Below, in pieces: positions 28,468-38,190 of a DNA stretch of 64,000 nucleotides. Within the stretch, counting starts at the first letter, position 1; the number at the start of each line of letters is the position of its first letter. Source of the DNA: Asparagopsis taxiformis (lineage: Eukaryota; Rhodophyta; Florideophyceae; Bonnemaisoniales; Bonnemaisoniaceae); the NCBI GenBank assembly GCA_030407315.1, contig JALQPE010001744.1, positions 1 to 64,000 of the forward strand, in the 5' to 3' direction. The notes under the pieces were generated by a model. That model searched no databases, had not been told where the DNA came from, and saw only the letters and a list, made by a program, of their open reading frames with translations. The position numbers were made by a program, and so were the translations under genes.

Positions 28468-30648
28468 CTACCTCCCGTACACTTTCCTGTACATGGCGTC
28501 AGGTAGCATATCTTCAACCATTCTCCATGGCCGATACGCAACAACCATTCGAGAACGACCTAGTACTGCCGATCCAATAATTGCCTTCCTGTACGGAAGA
28601 ACATGTACCCCTGATGACGGCCCATCTCTTCCATCCGCCTTCCTCTTCTCCACAGAGCGTCCTTGAACTCCTACAATGTGACAAAAGTTGCTCCCAGACA
28701 CCAGTACCGAATTCTCGTCGTTTGAAAAGGAAACGTACGAGGCAATTTGTGGGAAACTATGCCGATGAGTAGTTGAGCTACCGCGGCATACCTCTATTGT
28801 CATCACCGTGTGCAGCTTGAAATCTCTAGTTGCTACTGCCAATCGCCTACCAGTCTTTGAAAACTGCATAGCACAGACGGTTGCAACCTCACTTTGTGGT
28901 GTAAATATTACCGACCACTTGACATCAGATTTTGCCCATCCATTGAAGTCTTCGGAATAGAAAACCTTGCCTGATACGTCGCTCACCGCAACTCTTCCAG
29001 CGCGACACACTAGTTTAGCCAAACTAGTACTCGCCCCGACTTCTTCCTTAGAGAAAGACATAATGCGATCGTCCTTGTATGCATAGATAAATTGAGCACA
29101 ACGAGATATACAGATCAGACTGTCGTGGCAAAAAGCCATGTCTATAGCACCTCGAAGACGGGAACTACAAGTTGCAGAGATGGCGCGCAAGCTGATTTTG
29201 CCGAATTTGCTCAGTTGAGCAGCTTCACGAGGATTGAACGGTACATCGTATACACGGAATGCATCCTCGGAACATGCTGCAATGACCGCACAGTCTTCAG
29301 ACATCGCGCAAGATTTCACTTCGGACTTGAAACTTTTCAATTCCATCTTCAACTCCAACGTTGGAGAAGACTGATCTGGAGGAATAAACCAGCACTCAAT
29401 GCACTTTCCGTGTCGAGATAATCCCAAGCTTCTTCTATCCATGAACTGCAGTGTGGATTGGCCCACACCGTCCATATACGGATAAATTCTAGAGATTTCC
29501 TTCTTTTCTATCAAGTCAGAGGCTCTAAAGAGGCAGCATCGTGCGTCCATCGACCCAGATACCAAAAACCCGTCTGCTGTGCCGCTCAAACTGCGGACAT
29601 CATGTGAATGCAATCGTGTTGCTCTTATAGGGAGCCAATGATAGACACCGTCTTCGACCAGTTGCGCTTTGACACCTCCAATACCACCACCGGCACTTCC
29701 CAAAATGACGATTTCGCCATTAGGAGCCGGGGAACACACAGCCGACCAGATAGTACCTTCAAGGCCCTCCACAGCCAATTCAGCGGTAATTGAATTCATG
29801 GCAGTAGACCACACTGAAACCATGCCACGAGAGTCGCCGCAGATTACTTCACGGCCACCAGAGACGAATTTGCAAGTCCAGATACTCACAGGCTCACCTC
29901 GAAGAGAGGCGATCTTTCCATGGCCATAAGCCGAGCCGTTTGTGGCGTTCAACCATCGTAATCCGCCTTCAGCGTCTCCACATACAACACAGCCGTCTGA
30001 GCCTCCAACGGAGGATGGTGCCCAGGAGACACACAAGGCACGCGCCGAGTTGGCCTCTGTAATTCTGACAATGTAGAATTCACTATCGCTTGGGTAGAGT
30101 TCTGCATCGGTCGGAGCAGATGGATCTCGAGATACGATTCGAACATAGCCGTCATCACATGCAACGGCAATGGGAGCACGGGATTCGGGATCATCACGGC
30201 AAATGTCGATAGACCAGATCGCACCACCATCAATCTGAAGACGGGTATGCTCTTGTAAGGAATGAATCCCGATTCGATAGATGAATAACACGCCATCCAG
30301 ACGACCAGCAACGAGGTATTTTCCACATGGGCTGAACTGCAAGCCTGTAATGGCGAGCTCTGGATTACTAGTGTCTGCGTATGTCCGACCGACAGGAGCC
30401 CAGATTGTGTTCCGATCTCTTAGCTCGATACAACCAGAGCGGGCTATGGCTACTAAAGCTCCGTTTGGAGATATAGCAACAGCGTTGATTGGAGAAACTG
30501 GCCATTTGAAGAATGCACAGGTTTGAATCTTGAGCTTGGAAAGTTTCGCACGAACTTGTGGGGATTTGCTTGGAGTCAATTCTGAAACGACTTCAGTCGT
30601 CTTGCTGGTTCTTGCACGCTTCTTTCTGTGCATAACGGAGGCGCCCAT
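28468..30648 (-). CDS. UTP4: UTP4/cirhin-like WD40 protein of the small-subunit processome
   Basis: A 726-aa protein made of WD40 repeats from residue ~50 to the end. The opening pattern CAFFKWPVSPINAVAISPNG, VAIARSGCIELRDRNTIW and ITGLQFSPCGKYLVAGRLDG fits the Utp4/cirhin signature (Ff...pspI..lA.s....LAvaRsdG.IEiw). The family belongs to the t-UTP/UtpA complex, which binds the nascent pre-rRNA 5' ETS in the nucleolus and supports 18S processing. The N-terminus is basic (HRKKRARTSK), consistent with nuclear import. It is single-exon and of about the usual family size (~690-780 aa). Another WD40 nucleolar protein cannot be excluded without a search. Confidence 0.7.
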   Translation of the reverse strand: MGASVMHRKKRARTSKTTEVVSELTPSKSPQVRAKLSKLKIQTCAFFKWPVSPINAVAISPNGALVAIARSGCIELRDRNTIWAPVGRTYADTSNPELAITGLQFSPCGKYLVAGRLDGVLFIYRIGIHSLQEHTRLQIDGGAIWSIDICRDDPESRAPIAVACDDGYVRIVSRDPSAPTDAELYPSDSEFYIVRITEANSARALCVSWAPSSVGGSDGCVVCGDAEGGLRWLNATNGSAYGHGKIASLRGEPVSIWTCKFVSGGREVICGDSRGMVSVWSTAMNSITAELAVEGLEGTIWSAVCSPAPNGEIVILGSAGGGIGGVKAQLVEDGVYHWLPIRATRLHSHDVRSLSGTADGFLVSGSMDARCCLFRASDLIEKKEISRIYPYMDGVGQSTLQFMDRRSLGLSRHGKCIECWFIPPDQSSPTLELKMELKSFKSEVKSCAMSEDCAVIAACSEDAFRVYDVPFNPREAAQLSKFGKISLRAISATCSSRLRGAIDMAFCHDSLICISRCAQFIYAYKDDRIMSFSKEEVGASTSLAKLVCRAGRVAVSDVSGKVFYSEDFNGWAKSDVKWSVIFTPQSEVATVCAMQFSKTGRRLAVATRDFKLHTVMTIEVCRGSSTTHRHSFPQIASYVSFSNDENSVLVSGSNFCHIVGVQGRSVEKRKADGRDGPSSGVHVLPYRKAIIGSAVLGRSRMVVAYRPWRMVEDMLPDAMYRKVYGR

Positions 30649-31071
30649 CGCTGGAATAAAGGTAAACGACTAGGTGGGTGATATTCCAGCGAAAGTTGAG
30701 AGACACCTGGTGGCAGCAGAAGATACACACGAAACGCCGGGAAATGTACGACAGAAGGGTGCAGTTAAGTAAAAGTCAGTATCATTGTGCTATCGTCGCC
30801 GCCGAGTCCACCAGCCATGAAATTATCATACATTGTCGTGCACCAGCCAATTAAAATTAGTATACCTATTCTGTCAACTGTTTCACGTGTTGACACAGCT
30901 AATTCTGTAACTGAAAATCAGAGCAGTTTTATTTTCCCCAAAAACTAAATTTTTTGCAGCTTCACAATCTCCCACACTAACTTCAGATCTCATGCTCCCT
31001 ATCAAACCAAACCAAACCACATGCTTCACTAGTCCTTTCAAACAACTACCGTCTCGCTGCACAGGGACATC
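30649..31071. other. Divergent promoter region, UTP4-like / FKBP
   Basis: Head-to-head intergenic space. No other gene is seen. Confidence 0.5.
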
Positions 31072-31877
31072 ATGAATCCCTCCAAAACCAGAGCGAATCA
31101 ACTAGCATTCTCAACTCCAGCTCCAATTTTCCGCCGTAGTAATCAGCTTCCGTACCATGACTGCATCCCGCCAGCATTGCGAACAAAAGTTGCAGCCACG
31201 GAACGAACATCAAGATCTCAAACAGTCGCATCCCATCCCGCACCTCGCATTGATAGAAGAGCAGCACTATCCCTCTTGGCAGTATCTGCTCTATCATCTC
31301 TAATCCCACCCTCACCTTCCAACGCGCAGTACGAGAAGCTCCCCTTCGAGAAGTATGACGCGAACAAAACGCGAAGATACGTCGGTATAGGACGACCACC
31401 GCCGGACCGACCGCCTCCAAAATTCGATGCTTCTAAAACGGTTTTCTCGATCGATGACACTCTGCAGGCACAGGACCTCGGCGCTGGAAAGGGTGACACA
31501 GATGTTGAGCCTGGTTGTCTCGTCGTTGCACGCTGGAACATTTTGTTGGATGATGGCACTACTGTCGATGATACCAACGAAAGGAAGGCTGCTATGTTTC
31601 GGCCGGGCGCGCATCAAGTTCCGCCTGGTATCGAAGATGCTGTTGTCGGGATGAAGTCGGGAGGGGTACGGCGCGTTAAAGGAAGTGCAGAAAGAGTTTT
31701 GAGGTAAGTCTAATGTCTTTTTTTGGTTGCGATGCGTTGAGATTCAATTCTAACAGTTGTACCTGATGTAGTAACGTTTCGACGGGTTATGACATCGGTG
31801 AGAGGAGCTTGGTACCGAATGGTTCAAATGTATTCATTGAAATTACGGTTGATGCCATCAACCCTTATGGAACATAG
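31072..31877 (+). CDS. Thylakoid-lumen FKBP-type peptidyl-prolyl isomerase
   Basis: Two exons, 31072-31703 and 31772-31877, with a 68-nt GT-AG intron (GTAAGTC...GATGTAG). Splicing joins ...AERVL to SNVSTGYDIGERS and restores a 245-aa protein ending ITVDAINPYGT. The bipartite leader has a plastid transit segment, then a twin-arginine signal (DRRAALSLLAVSALSSL...SNAQ), so the mature protein is probably Tat-exported to the lumen. The FKBP domain is recognised by the V.ARWNILLDDGT..D.T pattern, the FRPG...VPPGIEDAVVGMKSGGVRRV segment and the final FIEITV strand. Key isomerase aromatics are only partly kept, as in many lumenal FKBPs, so catalytic activity is uncertain. It is head-to-head with the UTP4-like gene. 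Confidence 0.85.
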
Positions 31878-32505
31878 TGATTTAGTTTTGTGAGATCAAG
31901 TACAGGATGGGATAGGTCGGCCGTTCGGTGTAGTAATGTTCTGCGGGCACAATACTTCGGACAATAGAGACATAGCTGAAGACAGGTCGGCACATATTCA
32001 TGGATAGGCGTCCTACGAAAAGACCTTGATTCCTTTAGAGTCTCAGAGTTGTATGTTTCTAATTTCCTCTACAATAGCAATATAATCTCTGAAACCAGGT
32101 TTGCTAGTAGCAGTGTACCAAATGACCAAATCACTGACGTAGCATCCATCCAACCAGCCCCGTCAAAAAGGTGCCCAGCACTTTTGGCAAGATTTTAATT
32201 CAAGCTCACGAATCAACCAACTTGAGCTCTTCTCCTTCAGATCGAGAACATTTTGACACTAGATCATCTGTTCGTATCCCAGAAACATTCGGCATGTTGC
32301 GCTAAATTCAGTAATACCGAATAGGACAGCCTCACGGGACAGATCGCAACCATCAGTACTTTGCAAGAACTTGGTGAGCGTTTGAAGGCACCGCGGTAAC
32401 TGGTCAAGATACCTCGCGAGAAACACATGAATGTGCAATAGAAAAGTGAATCCACCCAAGGGGCGGGGAGAACAATGATACAGCAGAGCACCGCGAGTGC
32501 AAACT
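31878..32505. other. Convergent intergenic region
   Basis: Lies between the 3' ends of the FKBP gene and the membrane-protein gene. Only short unsupported frames are seen. Confidence 0.5.
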
Positions 32506-33078
32506 TTACTCTGCATCCGCGTCTTTATCCAATTCAACATATGAGGTCGCACCGGAAGACAACTGTGACTGTTTGAAAAGGCCGAACAAAGATGAAAGAG
32601 TCAAAAACATAATAATAGTCGGCGTGAACAACGACTCAACGTTGAGCAATAAGTCGTCAATATTATCAGGAACGTCCTTTCCAGACGCCTTGAAGAAAGC
32701 TTCACTGGAAATCGCAAGCCCACCTGCGAGGAATACGATGAGGAGAATGAAGAGGACGACATACACTGTCTGTTCGGCCCGTTCCAACGTGTCAACGCCG
32801 AAGGTCGCAGCGAGCCTCTGATAAACAGTAATCGGCTGTGTGTTGTTCTTTGTGGCGGGCGAGTTGTACTGCTCGTCCATAGATTGTCCTACTTCTGGCG
32901 GTGCAATTCCGTATTCCTTTGCGATTTCGCGCATCCTTGCCTGCTTGTCTTTTGGTGTTTTCGATGGGCCGCGCTGCTTTTTGGACGGGCCTTTTCGCAT
33001 GCTTACTGCAGCAATGCGGCGGCAAGTGCTGTGAGCGGTTGGGAGCAGCGGCGCGCTGCAGAAGGCCGGGACGGTCAT
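32506..33078 (-). CDS. Predicted plastid two-helix membrane protein, possibly LPA2-like
   Basis: A 190-aa protein. The first ~30 residues look like a transit peptide. A basic stretch follows (KGPSKKQRGPSKTPKDK), then two transmembrane helices near residues 105-128 (VYVVLFILLIVFLAGGLAIS) and 150-168 (FTPTIIMFLTLSSLFGLF). The short loop between them and the FTPT motif before helix 2 recall the plant photosystem II assembly protein LPA2, but this is from memory of the family's architecture and the match is weak. The C-terminus is acidic. It is single-exon. Confidence 0.6.
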   Translation of the reverse strand: MTVPAFCSAPLLPTAHSTCRRIAAVSMRKGPSKKQRGPSKTPKDKQARMREIAKEYGIAPPEVGQSMDEQYNSPATKNNTQPITVYQRLAATFGVDTLERAEQTVYVVLFILLIVFLAGGLAISSEAFFKASGKDVPDNIDDLLLNVESLFTPTIIMFLTLSSLFGLFKQSQLSSGATSYVELDKDADAE

Positions 33079-33724
33079 GATGGATGGAAGGGGAGTGAAT
33101 TAGGGTGGCTGTTTCGGACGAAATGGGCTGGTGATTGCAATTAAAGATGTGATTGAAAAAACAGTTACTGTATCTCGGTGAGCACCCCAACCTCAACAAA
33201 ATTTATTGGTACAAACTGGCTGTGAGAGGCGCGCTTGTACAGCGATGTACAATGCTCGGATTCGATAGCTGCTTTTCTTCGGAATGCACCGAGTGAATCG
33301 CGCCGCGATTATTACAATCACTCGCAAGAGGAACTGCGAATTATTCGGCCAGACCCGACCTAACAAAATGAGATAACGGGTTGGCATTTTCACATCATCC
33401 GATACGTATACTGCCTTGTACCAAAGGGCACACGTGTGGCTCGTGACTTGATGCACGTCTCGCAATGTGCCAGCCTCATTTCGACACTTCGTAAATCATA
33501 AGCGATAGAAATGGAAACGATGATGAACACACTATTTCCCAACTTTTCATTCTCGACACATGCGTGTCCACCTGATGTACAATGGGTTGCTAGTAATACA
33601 TGCGCACATTCAACTGAACAATCAGATGCCTGCCATTTCATGGGCTGATCAGCTATAAAGTGGACTATAAGTGAGGAAGCCGAAAAAAAGTTTCCTCTCA
33701 TCGACCTTCCTCTAGAACCTTATG
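33079..33724. other. Intergenic region
   Basis: Short frames on the minus strand only. No supported gene. Confidence 0.5.
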
Positions 33725-34813
33725 CTATCGGTTAGATTGCCGCTTATTGTCGCTACCAAGCAGATTAGAATAAAAGCGGTTCGCCTCTTCAAATATCATC
33801 CAAGTAATGGCTGATCCCAGCATTCGTTTCAAAAAGCGAGGGGAAGAGCCGCGGAAAAAGCCGTACACACCCTCCTCGTTAAACACACGTCGCGTTGCTT
33901 CACCAACGCTACTATACCGCGACATGCTGCCGTCGATACTTTTCGGACTCAATTGCATTCGCGTTTTAACTACATCTTGCGGTTGCGTCAGTAGAGTGGC
34001 CAGGCCGCCGCCAAATGCTCCACTGGCAAAATTGACCACCATCGTCAATCTTTGATCGTGCTGCTTGCGTATTGCTTCCGCTTGACTCGGCTGCGTTAAG
34101 TTAGTAGTGTTTTCAGATACATGCTGGGAATGTGAGGTACCGCTAATAATACTGGATCGGTTGTTTTTCAGGCCAAGAGCTTTGCCGAGTGATTCCTTGG
34201 AACGTAGATATATGAGCATATAAAGAGCGGAATAGGGAGCGTCCCTGATAATTGCTGGTGTCAGGCCTGCGAATAAGGCAGCTTTTCCTTCTTGACGAGC
34301 CATCGTCCTCATGGCATGGAATACACCTCTGTATTTCTGCGAGTATTCGACAGTTTCCATTCTGGTTTTGATAACAGACAAGGGGCAAAGTAAAATCACA
34401 GCAACTGATCGTGAGCTGGCACCAGACAACAAAGTGGTCCACGTGGAAAGAGAACCGTCCTCTGAAGCGAGTCGTGCTGTAAGGGTGTTGAGTGTTAGGA
34501 AATAGACGCCGACGCCCATTGTGTTTCGCAAAATAGAGGGGGCTACACCTCTCCAGAGGCCGGAGATCCTGTCCTGTTGAACGATACCACGAAAGGTGTC
34601 GAAGACGCTGGAATTTGGCTGCAAGGACAGGGCGGGCTGGAGATGGACAGAGCGATTGTAGGCAGCGGACATTTGCATTCGTGTCTTGACAACATCGAGT
34701 GGTTGCAGTGCAATTGTCGAAATACACCCCGAGGTCGCACCGCTGAGAAAGGTGGTGAGGCTCTTCGTGGTGTGCTTTTTGGATTCGGAGCTAGTGGTGA
34801 GAATTGGAGCCAT
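33725..34813 (-). CDS. SLC25A38: Mitochondrial carrier, SLC25A38/Hem25-like glycine transporter
   Basis: A 362-aa protein with three mitochondrial-carrier repeats. Signatures: repeat 1 LQPLDVVKTRMQMS, repeat 2 LCPLSVIKTRMETVEYSQKYRG, repeat 3 LTQPQDVVKTRMQLS, plus GLWRGVAPSILRNTMGVGVYF and GFFRGSSPRFLKRMLGSAITWMIFEE. VKTRMQ in repeat 1, together with RNTMGVGVYF and the C-terminal LGSAITWMIFEE pattern, matches SLC25A38/Hem25, which imports glycine for haem synthesis into mitochondria. An insert of ~60 residues separates repeats 2 and 3. It is single-exon and head-to-head with the RRM gene. Confidence 0.8.
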   Translation of the reverse strand: MAPILTTSSESKKHTTKSLTTFLSGATSGCISTIALQPLDVVKTRMQMSAAYNRSVHLQPALSLQPNSSVFDTFRGIVQQDRISGLWRGVAPSILRNTMGVGVYFLTLNTLTARLASEDGSLSTWTTLLSGASSRSVAVILLCPLSVIKTRMETVEYSQKYRGVFHAMRTMARQEGKAALFAGLTPAIIRDAPYSALYMLIYLRSKESLGKALGLKNNRSSIISGTSHSQHVSENTTNLTQPSQAEAIRKQHDQRLTMVVNFASGAFGGGLATLLTQPQDVVKTRMQLSPKSIDGSMSRYSSVGEATRRVFNEEGVYGFFRGSSPRFLKRMLGSAITWMIFEEANRFYSNLLGSDNKRQSNR

Positions 34814-35152
34814 TGTTCACAGTTCGACACGGGCAGTTGGCAAAGCCAGAAGGCGATGCCGTCGTCGAACGGTGGGGATGCAGGGGAGGCGGTAGCGTGA
34901 AGAGGAGAGCTCTACATGAGTCGAATTTAGCGGTGTAGGGGGCTGCTCACTTCGATGATTTTGATTGGACTTTGAAATTGAAAATATTTTACAAGTTTTT
35001 GGCGCTGTGCGCACAAATAGCTTAGCTGAGCAAAGCCCGGCACCGATTTGGCGCCAAGGTTGACGCTGCTGTGTTGGCCAGACTCTGCCCATTTCACTCA
35101 AGCCCACAGTTACTTTAGTACGATCGGGGTCGATTGTTTGGCGCAAGAAATC
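34814..35152. other. Divergent promoter region, carrier / RRM protein
   Basis: Head-to-head intergenic region with no other gene seen. Confidence 0.5.
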
Positions 35153-35927
35153 ATGGAGGTAAGGACGCACCATGCACATCAACTGACGTGGCGTTGCACC
35201 CAACCCAGTATGGCAAGGTTTTGACATGCCGTGCGTCTGTTGTCTGCGAATCTGTCTATGTGTGATTGTATCGGTTTAGGAGGACCACATGGAAACGTAC
35301 CGTGAAGAGCCCCAACCCACCGTTCCTCAGGGTAACGGAGCTCCTGCCCCCACTCAGCACGTCGGTAAGCGCGTTTACGTCAGTAATCTTTCTTGGGATA
35401 CCCGGTGGCAGGGACTCAAAGACCATATGCGCGCAGCAGGCGATGTTGCGCACGTTGAAGTCTTCACCGAAGCCTCAGGTCGTTCCGCAGGTTGTGGTGT
35501 TGTAGAGTTTGAAACTCCTGAGGGTGCCGAAAATGCCATCAATACCATGAATGATTCCATGCTTGACGGTCGCTCCATCTTTGTTCGTGCAGATCGTGAG
35601 GAGGGCAAAACACGCACCGGTCGTCACTATGGCGCCGGTGACGCAGACGGTTACGGTCGACGTGGCGGTAGAGAATCTGATCGTGGCCGCAAGATTGTCG
35701 TGTGGAATCTACCCTACCTTATTAGATGGCAGGATCTGAAAGACCTTTTCCGTGACTACGGAAATGTCATTCGTGCTGATGTTCCACAAACTCATGATGG
35801 TAAGTCGAGAGGTATGGGCACTGTCTTGTTTGAAACAGAGCTGGAAGCTGAGAGGGCCATCCAAGAAATGAGCGGCAAAGAGATTAATGGACGAGTAGTG
35901 GACTGCCGTTTGGACAAGTTTGCCTGA
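35153..35927 (+). CDS. Two-RRM RNA-binding protein with a 6-nt first coding exon
   Basis: The likely structure is join(35153..35158, 35280..35927): ATGGAG, then a 121-nt intron (GTAAGGACGC...GGTTTAG), then GAGGACCACATGGAA, giving MEEDHMETYREEP and a 217-aa protein. An unspliced start at the ATG at 35289 is the alternative. RRM1 (residues ~25-100) has RNP2 RVYVSNLSW and an RNP1 equivalent GCGVVEFE. RRM2 (~135-215) has KIVVWNLPY and SRGMGTVLFE. Between them is an Arg/Gly-rich linker (RTGRHYGAGDADGYGRRGG). The arrangement recalls hnRNP M/Gbp2/Hrb1-type shuttling proteins that bind nascent mRNA; the precise orthology is unclear. Confidence 0.8.
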
Positions 35928-36173
35928 GTGCCTGCTCGACTGCAAGGGTTATAGGGGAGGCTCTGACCGAATATGTGTACTTGGGACGATTCGGCCCTTG
36001 CAATTAGCAGTAACGACGCTTTCCACAGAGCGAAAAAGGTAACTTAGTCTCATCATCATCTTCACTCAAAACTTTACGTTTTGAGGGTGCAGGCCCTCTG
36101 GTTAGGATTCAGTAAGGTTGTAAAGAGTACTTGTGTGCATCGAGACCCCTCGTTTCTGCCGTGGGTCATTGGG

Positions 36174-37994
36174 TTATCCGTTTCTGTCTACTTTTGGTGG
36201 TCTCGGTGTTCTTGTTCGTAGATTATAACGCGACCCACTTCGCTTACAATTCTTCAACAATACCCCATCTTTGCCGCACTGGCTATCTGCAGTCTTGACC
36301 ATACGTAAGCGCTCCCTCTCCTCTGGAATAATTTTAGATTCGTTCCCACTGCGCAGGATATTGCGTGTTACATTGTTATCTGCAATCTTGGCTTGCCCAG
36401 TGTCAACTATGGAGAACTCTGGTTCAACACGTTCCCCTTCCGATTTGCTTTCAGATGTCTGCTCGACCTGTGTAATTTCCTGAAGTATGTCCCAGATCGC
36501 TGCGACGGTTTCAGAAACTTCAGTAATATTGTGAGAAAGATTTGCCACTTGTGAGGCCATCAACGAATCATGAGCATCGACTTGACGATGCGTCTCCTCT
36601 TTCTCGCAATGTAGGTCTGACTGGCTGTTTCGGCGAGATTGAAACTTCAGAGAATCCTCGGAAGAGTTACTCAAAGCCTGAATTTTTGGAGATTCAAGAA
36701 TAGCTCTTAGAATTTCATCGTTCACATCTGCAGAACTGGTCCTGTTCACGCGTGTTGTACCTCCCAGATTGTACCCGAATAACATGGAATTTGGTGACCA
36801 GCGTATAATGAAATCTTTCACAGACAACAAAAAGAAATAGACTGCAGCGAGGAAACTCGATATGGCCTCCACAAGTTTGTATACAATAAGGAAACTGAAA
36901 ATACCGAGGAAGGTTCGCATTCCTGAAACAATATAAATGAAACGACCTCCGATGTACTCATACCGTTCTAGAAACTTCATTATACTCGATATCTTCGTCG
37001 CACAGAAGGTTATAAGTGATATGGTTCGCCGCACCGTCAAGCTCAAACCGAATCCCCTAACAAACACAGTTATAAACTGCGTTAATCGATAAATCTTTGC
37101 TGTGACATGTTCTCTGAACAGGGACACTAATAATTTAAAAGGATTTGAATATTGCCCAGCAGTTTCCTCTTTCTCTCGCATTTCATTCAGTTCCTCTTGT
37201 AGTTGCTGCACGGAAACTGTCAAATCATGATAGTTTGCCATTGACTGTTCATATGCTGCCTTCATGGACAAGTTGACGTTGTTTTGAATATTCTCCAGAA
37301 TTTTATCCTGTCTTTCATGCAGTGAAGTACTCACATTGAACAACTGTTTTGAAGCTTTCGTTATTGTTCTAGCGTTCTGTTGCATCAACTTTTGTTCATC
37401 CCTCAACTCTTTTAAGATTTGGAGTTTCTTATTGATGGCTTCCTCGATCCTGGCAGTCTCCACCCGCAGTTGCCTAACAATATTTTCTTGAGATTCCTCC
37501 CCTTCAATTTTCGATTCAAGTAAGGCGAGAGACCAGCTGTGCTGAGTTCGATCACATATTCCACGTAAGAACGGTAAAAATTGCATAACAATAGCTACAT
37601 CTTCTTCCGATGCATATTTTAACCTGTGCTCATCATGCCATATGATAGAAGGTCTTCCCATTGCCTCTAAATGGCAGTTTGTAATATGTGTTGCAAGTTT
37701 TACTCTTTGCAGTTCAGTGGAAAGGCCACACATCACGTCCAGGAAATTTCTCGCGGTATAGCATCGAGTTCCGGGTTGAAGTTGACCAGAGAAGAAATTT
37801 TCGGAGAGCGCAGGATGGCCATTTACGGCATCGAAAGGCTCTCCATGTTTTGAAACTGCTGCTTGACTGTTCTCCCCATTGTCTGGAGATGTCCCCAATG
37901 CACTTTGTCTCCAGCTATGGCAATATACGCTCCTAGTGTAACGAAGAAGAAAAACGAGGATAACTACATTCATTCTAAAGGTACCAGCTCGCAT
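36174..37994 (-). CDS. KAR5/GEX1/Brambleberry-type nuclear fusion protein, copy 1
   Basis: A 606-aa protein. A signal peptide (residues ~8-25) is followed by a Cys-containing lumenal region whose hallmark is LATHITNCHLEAMGRPS (residues 100-116). This matches the TNCHLExxGRP signature of the KAR5 family, which drives karyogamy from the nuclear envelope. Other conserved-looking cysteines are at 78, 89 and ~147. Residues ~160-295 form a long coiled coil (RIEEAINKKLQILKELRDEQKLM...). Hydrophobic segments at ~310-420 form the multi-pass membrane region, and a charged tail (VN/RKR-rich) follows. The order signal, Cys domain, coiled coil, TM is that of KAR5/GEX1. Single-exon. The related gene at 38191 is just upstream on the same strand. 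Expression at gamete fusion is expected from the family but not visible here. Confidence 0.75.
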   Translation of the reverse strand: MRAGTFRMNVVILVFLLRYTRSVYCHSWRQSALGTSPDNGENSQAAVSKHGEPFDAVNGHPALSENFFSGQLQPGTRCYTARNFLDVMCGLSTELQRVKLATHITNCHLEAMGRPSIIWHDEHRLKYASEEDVAIVMQFLPFLRGICDRTQHSWSLALLESKIEGEESQENIVRQLRVETARIEEAINKKLQILKELRDEQKLMQQNARTITKASKQLFNVSTSLHERQDKILENIQNNVNLSMKAAYEQSMANYHDLTVSVQQLQEELNEMREKEETAGQYSNPFKLLVSLFREHVTAKIYRLTQFITVFVRGFGLSLTVRRTISLITFCATKISSIMKFLERYEYIGGRFIYIVSGMRTFLGIFSFLIVYKLVEAISSFLAAVYFFLLSVKDFIIRWSPNSMLFGYNLGGTTRVNRTSSADVNDEILRAILESPKIQALSNSSEDSLKFQSRRNSQSDLHCEKEETHRQVDAHDSLMASQVANLSHNITEVSETVAAIWDILQEITQVEQTSESKSEGERVEPEFSIVDTGQAKIADNNVTRNILRSGNESKIIPEERERLRMVKTADSQCGKDGVLLKNCKRSGSRYNLRTRTPRPPKVDRNG

Positions 37995-38190
37995 TTTGAA
38001 TGTAATGGTGTTCTTGTCGCAATATCTGTTGAACCCCCCGAAATCGAAAGAGGCTCAGGCGGAAGTGGGGTATTCGAAAAAAGAAAATATCTTGGTCAAG
38101 CGGTTAGCTCTCTCCCTCTCTCTTGTTCTCACTTCACTTTATGGATGGATGAGAACTCTTATAATTTAGTGACATGGTGCCACTGTAGGT

